From Bacillota bacterium (GTDB taxonomy: Bacteria > Bacillota > Clostridia > Christensenellales > Aristaeellaceae): a stretch of 34,522 nt of DNA. The stretch lies in the NCBI GenBank assembly GCA_023411375.1, contig JAEYOW010000003.1, positions 1 to 34,522 of the forward strand, written 5' to 3'. Position numbers and translations under genes: made by a program. Shown here in pieces: positions 1 through 8,040 of this stretch (position 1 is its first letter; every line of letters starts with the position of its first letter). The notes beneath the pieces are model-generated. The model did no database searches. It was given only the letters and a program-made list of their open reading frames with translations, and was not told the origin of the DNA.

Positions 1-4
1 ACAT

Positions 5-29
5 AAAAAAAACCCGCCGGGGGGGGCGG
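5..29 (-). terminator. Terminator-like hairpin reading leftward
   Basis: On the minus strand a CCGCC/GGCGG hairpin (14-29) is followed by eight T residues (complement of 5-12). No minus-strand gene lies between it and the LacI gene, so it may stop antisense transcription or serve a gene beyond the left edge. Stem is short; weak call. Confidence 0.35.
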
Positions 30-116
30 TGTCGGGCCCCCCGCGGCTGTTTGCGTGTCCGTAACCCTGCTATCGCAAGCGGAAACTGGCAGTTTAAAGA
101 AAATGAAAAAAACATA

Positions 117-145
117 TTGACAGAAAGAAAGGCCGTGCATATAAT
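117..145 (+). promoter_or_regulatory. Consensus sigma-A promoter of the lacI-type operon
   Basis: A perfect -35 box TTGACA (117-122) and a perfect -10 box TATAAT (140-145) are separated by exactly 17 bases. The start of transcription is expected near 152, giving a leader of about 50 bases before the regulator gene. Such a strong promoter needs a repressor to be useful, which fits the operator-like palindrome just downstream. Confidence 0.85.
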
Positions 146-157
146 AAACACATCCGA

Positions 158-175
158 TGTGAGAACGATTACACA
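158..175 (+). promoter_or_regulatory. Probable LacI-family operator
   Basis: TGTGAGAACGATTACACA is an imperfect palindrome with a central CG and TGTG/CACA arms, the usual layout of LacI/GalR-family operators. It lies a few bases after the predicted transcription start, where a bound repressor would block initiation. It also resembles a CcpA cre site with one mismatch, so catabolite control is an alternative. Autoregulation by the adjacent regulator is inferred. Confidence 0.55.
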
Positions 176-203
176 CTCGAAAGAAACAAGGGGAGGAATG
201 GGG

Positions 204-1232
204 ATGGAGAAAGGCAAAAGACCGACGATAAAAGATGTTTCTAAGGCTGCTGGGGTATCTGTCGCGACGGTTTCCAGATTTCTGAATTCCTCTGGATATG
301 TAGACGATTCCACAAAGGAATTGATCCGGAGGGCGGTTGAGGAGACCAACTACCGCGTGAACAAAAGCGCCAAGTTGTTAAAGACGCAGCGCTCCAACCA
401 GATCATGCTGATGGTGCCGGATATCGGAAACCCCTACTATGCCGAGATGTTTAAAACCATGCAGAAGCTGGCGGCGCAGCGGGATTACTCGGTGCTGCTG
501 TTTGATTCAAACGCGGACGTCAAAGGGGAACTGGCCGGGCTTTTACTGATGGAGGACCTTGGCGCCGACGGGCTGATTTACTGCTCCATTGAAAACAACC
601 GCGAGGTGGTCAAGCGGCTTCTGGCGTTGCAACGGCCGGTCGTTGTATCCCAAAGCTACGAGGAGCAGCGTTTCGACACCCTCCATTCCATCGGCGGGCG
701 GGGTGTTTACCTGGCGGCGCGCCACCTGATTGAATTGGGGCACACAAAAATCGCTTATGTGGGCGGCCCCGAAAATTCCACCATCAACCAGCGGCGCAAG
801 GCCGGGCTGATGAAGGCGCTTGAGGAGGATGGCCTTTCGCTGCCGGGAGATTTTTGTTTTGAGATGGACTTCACCATGGACGCGGGATACAAGGCGGGTA
901 TGTACATATCCTCGCTGGCTTCGCTGCCCACCGCCATCTGCGCGGCCAACGATATCATCGCCATGGGTGTGATGCAGGCGCTTCAGGAGCGCGGGCTTCG
1001 GGTTCCGGCGGATATCTCGCTGACGGGCGAGGACAACATCGGCTTCGCGCGCATCAGCCGTCCAGGGCTTACGACCATCAACAACAGCGGCAGTGAGTTT
1101 TCGATACGGGCGACGGAGCTGCTGTTCAGCCGCATCAGCGGGGAATATGACGGCCCGCCGCGCGACGTGATCTGCCCCAGAGAGCTGATCGTGCGCGAGT
1201 CCACCCGCGCCATCGGCAAGGAAAGGGTGTAG
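204..1232 (+). CDS. LacI family transcriptional regulator
   Basis: A 342-residue repressor with an N-terminal LacI helix-turn-helix (residues about 7-30, IKDVSKAAGVSVATVSRFLN), a hinge, and a periplasmic-binding-protein-like effector domain (IMLMVPDIGNPYYAEM onward). ATG 204 is chosen because GGGAGG at 191-196 sits 7 bases upstream; the frame is open further upstream but the start at 198 is too close to that site. It is the first gene of a run that continues into a sugar-type ABC importer, an ADP-ribosylglycohydrolase-fold enzyme, a nucleoside hydrolase and a PfkB kinase. The inducer is therefore probably a riboside, free ribose or a related sugar; the sequence alone does not say which. Confidence 0.92.
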   Translation: MEKGKRPTIKDVSKAAGVSVATVSRFLNSSGYVDDSTKELIRRAVEETNYRVNKSAKLLKTQRSNQIMLMVPDIGNPYYAEMFKTMQKLAAQRDYSVLLFDSNADVKGELAGLLLMEDLGADGLIYCSIENNREVVKRLLALQRPVVVSQSYEEQRFDTLHSIGGRGVYLAARHLIELGHTKIAYVGGPENSTINQRRKAGLMKALEEDGLSLPGDFCFEMDFTMDAGYKAGMYISSLASLPTAICAANDIIAMGVMQALQERGLRVPADISLTGEDNIGFARISRPGLTTINNSGSEFSIRATELLFSRISGEYDGPPRDVICPRELIVRESTRAIGKERV

Positions 1233-1287
1233 GCGTTCGTTTGCATAACGACGCTTGCGATAAAAAACAAAGGGAGAGGTAATCAAA

Positions 1288-2565
1288 ATGAAAAAATGGG
1301 CTTCAATCGCACTTGCGCTTGTGCTTTGCATGAGCTGCCTGACGCTTCCCGCGCTTGCGAAGGACGTGACGCTTAACTTCCTCATCATGCCCGACCTGGA
1401 AATCCTTCAGCCCACCTTCGACCTGTACGAGGAGCAAAACCCCGGGGTCAAAATCAATGTGGAGGTGCTGCCCTTTGACAATATGTTTGAGGCCATCGAG
1501 GTGCGCCTTGGCAGCGGCGAAAGCAGCATCGACGCGTTCCTGGTGGATGTGACGGTGGTTGCCAATTATGCGCTTAAGGGCTATCTGGCCCCGCTGGAGG
1601 ACAAGATTGCCGCCGAATCGCCCAAAAACCTGACGGACGCGGCGCTTGATTCCGTGACGTATAACGAGCACATCTACGCGCTGCCGCTGTACAGCTCCTG
1701 CGTACAGCTGTATTACAACAAGGACCTGTTTGACCAAAAAGGGATCGCCTATCCCGACAGCGCCGCGGAGGGCCGCCTGACCTGGGAGCAGGTGGTTGAG
1801 CTTGGCAAGCAGCTTACCTATGTGGATGAAAACGGCAAGCAGATCTATGGCCTCGTGTTTGAGCAGGTCAACCGTCCCTACCAGCTGCTGCCCCTGGCGC
1901 AGAGCCTGGGCGCGACGCAGTTTGTAAGCGAGGACGGGCTGGTGAGCACCGGCTATACCAACAGCCCGGAAATGGTTAAGGCGGGCCAGTTCTATTCCGA
2001 CACCTTTAACACCTGGAAGATCAGCCCCAAGGTAGGCGCGGACGAGAGCACCAACCTCTTTACCAGCGGACAGGTGGCGATGTATGTGGGCGGCTCCTGG
2101 CAGATTCCCGCCATGCAGAGCGCAAACCTCAACTTTGGCTATGCGCCCCATCCGTACTTTGAGGGCGGCAAGGCGGTCACGCCCACCGGCTCCTGGTGCG
2201 CGGGCGTGTCGGCTTACTCCAAGAACCAGGCCGAGGCCGCGAAGTTTGTGGAATTCCTGACTTGCAACAACGATGTGGCGATTCAGAACTTTAAGCTTAT
2301 CAAGAACCTGCCCAGCAATATTGCCGCGCTGGAAAGCATCGAAACCGACCCGGCCTATGAGAACTTCCCGGACGACGTTGCCAAGCTGTCCGCGTACGAA
2401 TCGCTGAACACGGCCATGTCCCGCCCGAAGATGGCCGGCTATACCGAGTGGCAAAACATTGTGGAGAAGGCTTTTAGCGACATGATGAACGGCGCCGAGC
2501 CGCAGGCGGCGCTGGACGGGGCGGTCGCGGAAATCGACAGGCAGCTCCAGAAATACGCCGAGTAA
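1288..2565 (+). CDS. ABC transporter extracellular solute-binding protein (family 1, sugar type)
   Basis: A 425-residue binding protein. A cleavable Sec signal peptide is visible: Lys-Lys at residues 2-3, a hydrophobic stretch, and an Ala-Leu-Ala site near residue 24. No convincing lipobox is present, which is unusual for a Gram-positive binding protein, since those are normally lipid-anchored. The body has features of the family 1 solute-binding fold (YYNKDLFDQKGI, TWEQVVELGKQL, VGGSWQIPAM, AAKFVEFLT). A good ribosome site (AAAGGGAGAGG) precedes the ATG. It delivers substrate to the two permeases downstream. The ligand is unknown; enzymes further along the operon point to a riboside or similar glycoside. 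Confidence 0.9.
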   Translation: MKKWASIALALVLCMSCLTLPALAKDVTLNFLIMPDLEILQPTFDLYEEQNPGVKINVEVLPFDNMFEAIEVRLGSGESSIDAFLVDVTVVANYALKGYLAPLEDKIAAESPKNLTDAALDSVTYNEHIYALPLYSSCVQLYYNKDLFDQKGIAYPDSAAEGRLTWEQVVELGKQLTYVDENGKQIYGLVFEQVNRPYQLLPLAQSLGATQFVSEDGLVSTGYTNSPEMVKAGQFYSDTFNTWKISPKVGADESTNLFTSGQVAMYVGGSWQIPAMQSANLNFGYAPHPYFEGGKAVTPTGSWCAGVSAYSKNQAEAAKFVEFLTCNNDVAIQNFKLIKNLPSNIAALESIETDPAYENFPDDVAKLSAYESLNTAMSRPKMAGYTEWQNIVEKAFSDMMNGAEPQAALDGAVAEIDRQLQKYAE

Positions 2566-2736
2566 GGCTTTGCAGATTTCCGCCAAACGGAGGACGAGCC
2601 GGGGACCCTGGCCGCGTATTGCGCGGCCGGGGCCGGGCTTACAAAGGGGCGTTGCCTTTGGTACGTGCCGGGGGTGTAATGCCCGCAGCGTCCTCCGCGC
2701 GGCGGTTTCTTCGTTTCGCAGGGAAAGGGGTCAGGT
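2566..2736 (+). other. Intercistronic leader with GC-rich hairpin
   Basis: The 171 bases between the binding-protein gene and the first permease hold a perfect 7-bp stem (2610-2616 with 2622-2628, loop TATTG) and further GC-rich inverted segments, with no T-tract. In binding-protein-dependent importer operons such elements often protect the upstream message and lower downstream expression, so the binding protein is made in excess. That role here is inference. No coding frame with a believable start was seen. Confidence 0.5.
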
Positions 2737-3606
2737 ATGTTTACGCTCAAACGCAAGTACGTTCCCTATTTGTTTTTGCTTCCGGCTGTGCTGGGGCTTA
2801 TCCTGTTCAAGGTATATCCGCTGCTCAACGGCCTTTTTGACAGCTTCTTTAAGGTATCCTTTCTGAAGAAAACAACGCGCTTCGTTGGACTGGATAATTA
2901 TTTCTCGCTCTTTACCGACCCGGTATTTCTCAATTCGCTGTGGGTGACGGTGCTGTTTAATCTGATCACCAATCCGCTGCAAATTGCCGTTTCGCTGGGG
3001 CTGGCCTACCTTTTAACCCTGAAGCTCAGAGGAAACCATTTTTTTAGAACGCTGCACCTGGTTCCAATTACGGTTTCCTTCACCATCGCGTGCACCTTGT
3101 GGGGCGTTTTGCTAAACCCCGATCAGGGCTTGCTGAACTCCATTCTTAATGTATTCGGCATTCCCAACCAGCCGTTTCTCACCTCGGCCGATCAGGCGCT
3201 GGGCTCCGTAATCGCAATCGCAAGCTGGAAGGGCGTGGGATATTGGGCGGTGTTTTTGATCGCCGGTATCGAGAACATTCCGCGCGACCTGTACGAGGCC
3301 GCGGATATCGACGGCGCGGGGCGCGGCTCCACATTTGTTAAAATTACGCTGCCGATGCTGAAGAACACGCTGCTGTTTGTGGTAGTGTCCGATACGATTT
3401 CGAATTTTCTGCTCTTTGTGCCCGCATACATGCTCACGGGCGGCGGACCTCAGGGCTCCACTGATTTTCTGATGTACCAAATTTATCAGAACGCCTACAC
3501 CTATTCCAACATCAACGTCGCCTCTGCGATGGTGATGGTGCTTCTGGTCATCCTGCTGGCGGTGATCGGCGTGGAAAGCCTTCTGATGAGGGGAAAGGAG
3601 CGCTGA
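2737..3606 (+). CDS. ABC sugar transporter permease, MalF/UgpA type
   Basis: A 289-residue inner-membrane protein with about six hydrophobic segments, starting at residues 5-25 (PYLFLLPAVLGLILF). The cytoplasmic EAA loop that docks the ATPase is intact (EAADIDGAGRG ... ITLPML, around residues 186-207). The start has GGAAAGGGG upstream. Its stop is one base before the next permease start, so the two are translated together as the heterodimeric channel. No ATP-binding subunit is encoded in the operon; in Bacillota importers of this class often share a housekeeping MsmX-type ATPase encoded elsewhere. Confidence 0.92.
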   Translation: MFTLKRKYVPYLFLLPAVLGLILFKVYPLLNGLFDSFFKVSFLKKTTRFVGLDNYFSLFTDPVFLNSLWVTVLFNLITNPLQIAVSLGLAYLLTLKLRGNHFFRTLHLVPITVSFTIACTLWGVLLNPDQGLLNSILNVFGIPNQPFLTSADQALGSVIAIASWKGVGYWAVFLIAGIENIPRDLYEAADIDGAGRGSTFVKITLPMLKNTLLFVVVSDTISNFLLFVPAYMLTGGGPQGSTDFLMYQIYQNAYTYSNINVASAMVMVLLVILLAVIGVESLLMRGKER

Positions 3607-3607
3607 T

Positions 3608-4450
3608 ATGCAAAAGCTTGGTTTTTGGGGCAAGGCGCTTGTTTACGCCATTCAGGCGGTTCTGATTGTCGTGATCTTTCTGCCGCTGGTGTTTGCGCTG
3701 GTTTCTTCCCTGCGGCCGCTGGAAGACGTGTACCGCTATATCCGGCCCCTCGTGCCGGAAACCTTTTGGCCCACGGACGTCACTTTTGAGGCGTACCGCT
3801 CCATCTTTGTGGATTACGGCTTTGGCACGGCGGTGATTAACTCCCTTCTGATTGCGGCGGCCACCATTGGGCTTGGCGTTATGTTCAACGCCATGGCGGG
3901 CTTTTGCTTCGCGAAATTCCGCTTCGCCGGAAAAGGTCCGCTGTTTCTGCTGGTGATGGTGACGGCCATGGTGCCCTTTGAGCTGATTTCCATCAACCTT
4001 TACCAGCTCATCATGCGGTTTCAGTGGGTCAATAGCTATCAGGCGCTGATTTTGCCAAGCGTGGCTAACGGCATTGTCATCTTCCTGTTTAGGCAGTTCT
4101 TTATGGATTTTCCCAATTACATGCTGGAATCCGCCATGCTGGACGGGCTCTCGTGGCCGGGTATTTTTCTACGTATCGCGATGCCTAACGCCAAGAGCAT
4201 CTCCATCAGCGCGGGATTGATTTTGTTCCTTTCACAGTGGGAATCGTTCATGTGGCCGGTGTTGGTAACGCGCACACAGCAGATGCAGACCGTTCAGGTA
4301 GCGCTCAACAGCTTTCAAACCGAGCATGCGAAGCTATGGAACCTGATCTTTGCGGCGTCCATCATCGCGTTCGCGATTCCGGTGCTGATTATGATGCCGT
4401 TGCAGCGCTATTACGTGGAGGGAATCGTAAGCTCCGGCGTTAAGGAGTAA
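3608..4450 (+). CDS. ABC sugar transporter permease, MalG/UgpE type
   Basis: A 280-residue partner permease with six hydrophobic segments and an EAA-type loop (ESAMLDGLSWPG ... IAMP) near residues 177-197. The start follows the stop of the first permease by a single base, with GGGGAAAGGAG as ribosome site. It ends 26 bases before the ADP-ribosylglycohydrolase-like gene. Together with the binding protein and MalF-type permease it forms the membrane part of the importer. The substrate cannot be read from the sequence. Confidence 0.92.
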   Translation: MQKLGFWGKALVYAIQAVLIVVIFLPLVFALVSSLRPLEDVYRYIRPLVPETFWPTDVTFEAYRSIFVDYGFGTAVINSLLIAAATIGLGVMFNAMAGFCFAKFRFAGKGPLFLLVMVTAMVPFELISINLYQLIMRFQWVNSYQALILPSVANGIVIFLFRQFFMDFPNYMLESAMLDGLSWPGIFLRIAMPNAKSISISAGLILFLSQWESFMWPVLVTRTQQMQTVQVALNSFQTEHAKLWNLIFAASIIAFAIPVLIMMPLQRYYVEGIVSSGVKE

Positions 4451-4476
4451 GCGGTTTTAGTTTCTTGAGAGGATGA

Positions 4477-5856
4477 ATGAGAATGCTTAGGGATAAAATG
4501 CGGTGGCTGTTCTTTACCGAGCTGCTGCCGGACGAGCTGGCGCAGGCGAACGACGAGGGAAAGGCGGTGAGCGGGGAAGAAGTTCGAGAAATTCTTGAAC
4601 TGAAGGACGTGCGCGAACGGGAGAGCCGCGCGAAAGAATGGATGCTTGCCGCCGAGCGGATGCCGCTCGCGCTGGAAAAGCGCCTTGCCGAGCCTGAAAC
4701 CTACGGGGATATTCAGCGAACGCTGGACGGCTCGGCCGGCCGGGAATACTTGGTGAGCGCGGAAACGCTGCCTGAGCGCCTTCGCGCGGCGTGGGCGGGC
4801 CGTATGAGCGGATGCCTGCTGGGCATACCCGTGGAGGGCTGGACAAGCGGAAAAATCGCGGATTTTGTGCGGGAAACCGCGCAGGATCCCCGAGAGAACT
4901 ACCTGTCCTCAAAAATCGGCGATGAACTGCGCAAAAAATACGGCGTGGAGGACCGTGACCTGAACACGCCGTACGACCGTCAGGTTTATTGCTGGATTGA
5001 TAATGTAGACGCCTTTCCCGTGGACGACGATACCAACTATACCGTCGCGGCGCTGCGCGTGGTGGAACGCTGCGGCAGAAGCTTCACCGCCGATAACGTT
5101 GCGGAGAACCTTCTGTACGGCGTTCCGGCACTGCATGCCTGTACGGCGGAGCGCATGGCGTATCGCAACCTGCTCAACTGCGTGGACCTGCCGGACTGCG
5201 CGTGGTATTTGAACCCGTACAGGGAATGGATCGGCGCGCAAATCCGGGCGGATTTCTTCGGATACATCAACCCGGGCAGGCCGCGCGAGGCGGCGCGCAT
5301 GGCGTATGAGGACGCGAGCGTGACGCATGTGCGCAACGGCGTATACGCCGAGATGTATGTCGCCGCGCTGGTGAGCCTCGCGCCCTGCGGCCTTGAAGGT
5401 ATTGAGATGGTTGAGGCGGCAAAGCGGCAGATTCCGCCCGGGAGCGCGCTTGCGAAGGCGCTGGACGGATTGATGGGTGAAATTCGGGCCGGCGCGTCCT
5501 ATGACGAGGTTATCAGGCGGCTGCATGCCCGCTATGATGAAAGCCAGTGGTTCTGGTGGGGACATGCCATCCCGAACGCGCTGATCGTATCCGCGGTTGT
5601 GGCATACTTTGGCGGCGACCACTCCAGAGCCATCGGGGAAGCGGTGCTAGCAGGGTTTGATACCGACTGCAACGCGGCGACGGTTGGCTCGATCGCTGGG
5701 TTTAAGGCGGGCCATGTGGATGCGCGCTGGCTTTCGCGCTTTGCGCCGGTATTGCGCACCAGCGTGCATGGCTACGAGCGCCTGACGCTGGAGGAACTGA
5801 CGGAGCGCACGCTTCGGCTTGCGCAATTGCCGGAGGGAGAGGGAAACAATGCCTGA
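4477..5856 (+). CDS. ADP-ribosylglycohydrolase family (DraG/ARH fold) enzyme
   Basis: A 459-residue soluble protein. After an N-terminal extension of about 95 residues that I do not recognise, the DraG/ARH fold begins with AAWAGRMSGCLLGIPVEGW (residues about 104-122). The metal-binding acidic motif is DDDTNYT (183-189), and the second metal motif is GFDTDCNAATVGSIAG near 393-408, both intact. Family members cleave N- or O-glycosidic bonds to ADP-ribose or simpler ribosides using two Mg or Mn ions. Its place between a sugar importer and a nucleoside hydrolase suggests a catabolic role on an imported small molecule, not removal of ADP-ribose from proteins; that is inference. An in-frame ATG at 4483 has better spacing to GAGAGGA and is an equally possible start. 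Its end overlaps the next gene by 8 bases. Confidence 0.85.
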   Translation: MRMLRDKMRWLFFTELLPDELAQANDEGKAVSGEEVREILELKDVRERESRAKEWMLAAERMPLALEKRLAEPETYGDIQRTLDGSAGREYLVSAETLPERLRAAWAGRMSGCLLGIPVEGWTSGKIADFVRETAQDPRENYLSSKIGDELRKKYGVEDRDLNTPYDRQVYCWIDNVDAFPVDDDTNYTVAALRVVERCGRSFTADNVAENLLYGVPALHACTAERMAYRNLLNCVDLPDCAWYLNPYREWIGAQIRADFFGYINPGRPREAARMAYEDASVTHVRNGVYAEMYVAALVSLAPCGLEGIEMVEAAKRQIPPGSALAKALDGLMGEIRAGASYDEVIRRLHARYDESQWFWWGHAIPNALIVSAVVAYFGGDHSRAIGEAVLAGFDTDCNAATVGSIAGFKAGHVDARWLSRFAPVLRTSVHGYERLTLEELTERTLRLAQLPEGEGNNA

Positions 5857-6811
5857 ACGCATCATTTTGGATACGGATATTGGAACGGACGTAGACGATG
5901 CGCTGGCGGTCGCGCTGGCCGCGCTTTCGCCGGAGCTTACGGTCGAGGGCATAACGACCGTGTATGGCGACGTTGCGCTACGCGCGCGCATGGCGGTCAA
6001 AATCCTCAGGCTGCTTGGGCGGGAGGATATCCCCGTGCTGGCGGGGGCGGAGCACGTGCTGCTGCGCAACCGCCCGCTGTGGTGGCTGGGGCATGAGGGA
6101 GACGGCCTGCTGACGGCAGAGGACGCGAACCTTCCGTTCGATCCGCGCCATGCGGTAGATTTCATCATTCAAACGGTGATGGATAATCCCGGGGAAATTA
6201 CGCTGGTCGCCATCGGCCCGTTTACCAACCTCGCAATCGCGCTGGCGCGCGAGCCCAGGCTCGCGGAAAATGTTAAGAATGTCATCATTATGGGCGGCAG
6301 CGCCCGCCTTGGCGCAAACGGTATGGAGCTTGAGTACATCGACCATAACGTTAAGTGTGATCCCGAATCGGCGGCGCTGTTGTTTGCCAGCGGCGCGCCC
6401 ATTACGATGTGCGGCTACGACGTGACGCGCCAGGTGCTGGTGCGGACGGCGGATGTGGAGAGGCTGGAAAGAACCAACGACCTGCTGAACACCGCCATAG
6501 CGCGGATGATCCGCAAGTGGCTGGACTGGTGGAGGCGTGATTTTACCGCAATGAATGACCCGCTTTGCGTGGCCATGGCGTTTGACCCGACGTTTTGCCG
6601 GGGAAAAAAGATGAATGTGCATGTGGAATACGATCACCGCCATCCGACGGGACATACCATTTGCGAATTGCCCGTAACGCCCTGGACGCCGCCGGAGGAG
6701 CTGGGGCAGGATAAGCCCGAGCCAAAGGTGGAAGTATGCCTTGAGGTGGACGCGGACCGCTTTATGCGCCTTTTGATGGACCGCGTGTGCGACCGCTGCT
6801 ATGGAAACTGA
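5849..6811 (+). CDS. Inosine/uridine-preferring nucleoside hydrolase family protein
   Basis: A 320-residue enzyme of the calcium-dependent N-ribohydrolase family, which splits nucleosides or related ribosides into base and ribose. The N-terminal metal cluster is DTDIGTDVDDALA (residues 8-20), followed by GITTVYGD, IGPFTNLAIAL, IIMGGS and a DP motif in AMNDPLCVA. Two differences from the classical enzymes stand out: the His usually found in the late HDP motif is Asn here, and the EFN-type substrate loop reads EYIDHNVKCDPESA. Substrate choice may therefore differ from inosine or uridine. ATG 5849 is chosen because GGAGGGAGAGGG precedes it and because it overlaps the end of the preceding gene, indicating coupled translation. 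Confidence 0.9.
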   Translation: MPERIILDTDIGTDVDDALAVALAALSPELTVEGITTVYGDVALRARMAVKILRLLGREDIPVLAGAEHVLLRNRPLWWLGHEGDGLLTAEDANLPFDPRHAVDFIIQTVMDNPGEITLVAIGPFTNLAIALAREPRLAENVKNVIIMGGSARLGANGMELEYIDHNVKCDPESAALLFASGAPITMCGYDVTRQVLVRTADVERLERTNDLLNTAIARMIRKWLDWWRRDFTAMNDPLCVAMAFDPTFCRGKKMNVHVEYDHRHPTGHTICELPVTPWTPPEELGQDKPEPKVEVCLEVDADRFMRLLMDRVCDRCYGN

Positions 6812-6826
6812 CCGGGAGGTGGGAGC

Positions 6827-7723
6827 ATGAGGATACTTAATTTCGGTTCGCTGAACCTGGATTATGTGTACCGGGTGCACGCCTTTGTACGCCCTGGAGA
6901 GACGGCGGCGTCCCTGGGGCGCGAGGTGGTCTGCGGCGGAAAGGGACTTAATCAGAGCGTGGCGCTTCGTCAGAGCGGAGCGAGCGTATGGCATGCCGGC
7001 TGCGTGGGCGCAGAAGACGGGCAACCGCTTCTGGACTTGCTAAGCGCGCGGGGCGTGGACACGGGCCTTGTGCGCAAGGTGGATGTTCCCTCCGGACATA
7101 CGGTGATACAGGTAAACGACGAGGGGGAAAATTGCATACTGCTCTTTGGCGGGGCGAATCAGGCCGTCGGCTGCGAGCAGATCGCGCAGACGCTCGCGCA
7201 TTTTGGCAAGGGCGACCTGCTGGTGATGCAAAACGAGATTTCCGGCATGCCGGAGCTGATGCGGGCCGCCAAAGAGAGGGGAATGGCGCTGGCGTTAAAT
7301 CCATCCCCGGTTGCGGGCGCGGAAAGCGCACTGCCCATTGGGCTGGCCGACTGGCTGTTTGTAAACGAGGAGGAGGCGGCCGCGCTGGCGGGAGGCGGTA
7401 CGCGTGATGTGGAAATTCGGATTTCGGCGCGTTATCCCGCCGCGCGCATCGTGATTACATACGGCGCGCGGGGCGCGGCGGCGGTGGGGGGAGGCCGTGA
7501 GCGCGCCTGGCAGGAGGCCCGCCGCGTAAAGCCTGTGGACACCACGGGCGCGGGAGATACCTTCCTTGGATTTTTTTTGGGGCGCATGTCGCAGGGCAGG
7601 CCGGAGACGGAATGCCTGCGATACGCCGCGCAGGCCTCGGCGCTGTGCGTTCAGCGCAAAGGCGCCGCGCCGTCCATCCCGGCGCTTGCGGAGGTTGAGC
7701 GGGCGCTGGGCGCGGAAGCATAA
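6827..7723 (+). CDS. PfkB family carbohydrate kinase (ribokinase-like)
   Basis: A 298-residue sugar or nucleoside kinase. It carries the N-terminal PfkB signature region (GGKGLNQSVALRQSGA, residues about 38-53) and the C-terminal ATP/catalytic signature DTTGAGDTFLGFFLG with the catalytic Asp at residue 244. The ribosome site GGGAGGTGGGAG is close upstream, 15 bases after the nucleoside hydrolase. Ribokinase would trap the ribose released by the two upstream hydrolases as ribose 5-phosphate for the pentose phosphate pathway, so its place at the end of the operon is logical. A nucleoside kinase role cannot be excluded from motifs alone. A strong terminator follows. Confidence 0.9.
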   Translation: MRILNFGSLNLDYVYRVHAFVRPGETAASLGREVVCGGKGLNQSVALRQSGASVWHAGCVGAEDGQPLLDLLSARGVDTGLVRKVDVPSGHTVIQVNDEGENCILLFGGANQAVGCEQIAQTLAHFGKGDLLVMQNEISGMPELMRAAKERGMALALNPSPVAGAESALPIGLADWLFVNEEEAAALAGGGTRDVEIRISARYPAARIVITYGARGAAAVGGGRERAWQEARRVKPVDTTGAGDTFLGFFLGRMSQGRPETECLRYAAQASALCVQRKGAAPSIPALAEVERALGAEA

Positions 7724-7738
7724 CACAGAACACAAAAC

Positions 7739-7791
7739 AAAAGAGCCGGAAGCGCGCCCCCTTGAAAGAAGGGAACGCTTCCGGCTCTTTT
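7739..7791. terminator. Bidirectional rho-independent terminator
   Basis: A perfect 16-bp inverted repeat (AAAAGAGCCGGAAGCG at 7739-7754 with its complement at 7776-7791) has A residues on one flank and T residues on the other, so it can stop transcription from both sides. It closes the plus-strand riboside operon and the converging minus-strand transcript. Confidence 0.9.
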
Positions 7792-7799
7792 GTTCCGCT

Positions 7800-7988
7800 T
7801 TACGGCTTGGATAGCGCCAGTTTTTTACCAAACCGTGGACGCACGCGCCATGTGCTGCCGGATGCCTTTTTTTGCTTTGGAGCGGTATCGCGCTCGCTGT
7901 GCGCAACCGGGAAAACGTCATGCAAATTGCCGTCTGCGTCCACATGGACGCCCCAGCCCCAAAATTGTTTTTTAAGCTTTTTTTTCAT
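7800..7988 (-). CDS. Small basic hypothetical protein
   Basis: A 62-residue, Lys/Arg-rich frame (MKKKLKKQFWGWGVHVDADG at the N-terminus). I do not recognise a family. It is probably real: AAAGGAG sits 10 bases before the ATG, it runs in the same direction as the phospholipase D gene 52 bases upstream, and it ends just before the bidirectional terminator. There is no membrane segment; the aromatic and acidic N-terminal part is followed by a basic tail. It may be the last gene of the two-component/phospholipase operon. Confidence 0.5.
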   Translation of the reverse strand: MKKKLKKQFWGWGVHVDADGNLHDVFPVAHSERDTAPKQKKASGSTWRVRPRFGKKLALSKP

Positions 7989-8040
7989 AATTAAGCCACT
8001 CCTTTCGCCAATCGAAGCAATGTTATTTTCGGGTTAAACG

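Noticed and set aside
1303..2586. Long open frame (427 codons) on the minus strand opposite the solute-binding protein gene
   Set aside because: It mirrors the real gene in high-GC codon phase, has a His/Arg/Val-rich composition and no ribosome site. Similar shadows occur opposite the synthase (16426-18708), pgi (21591-23210) and other genes.
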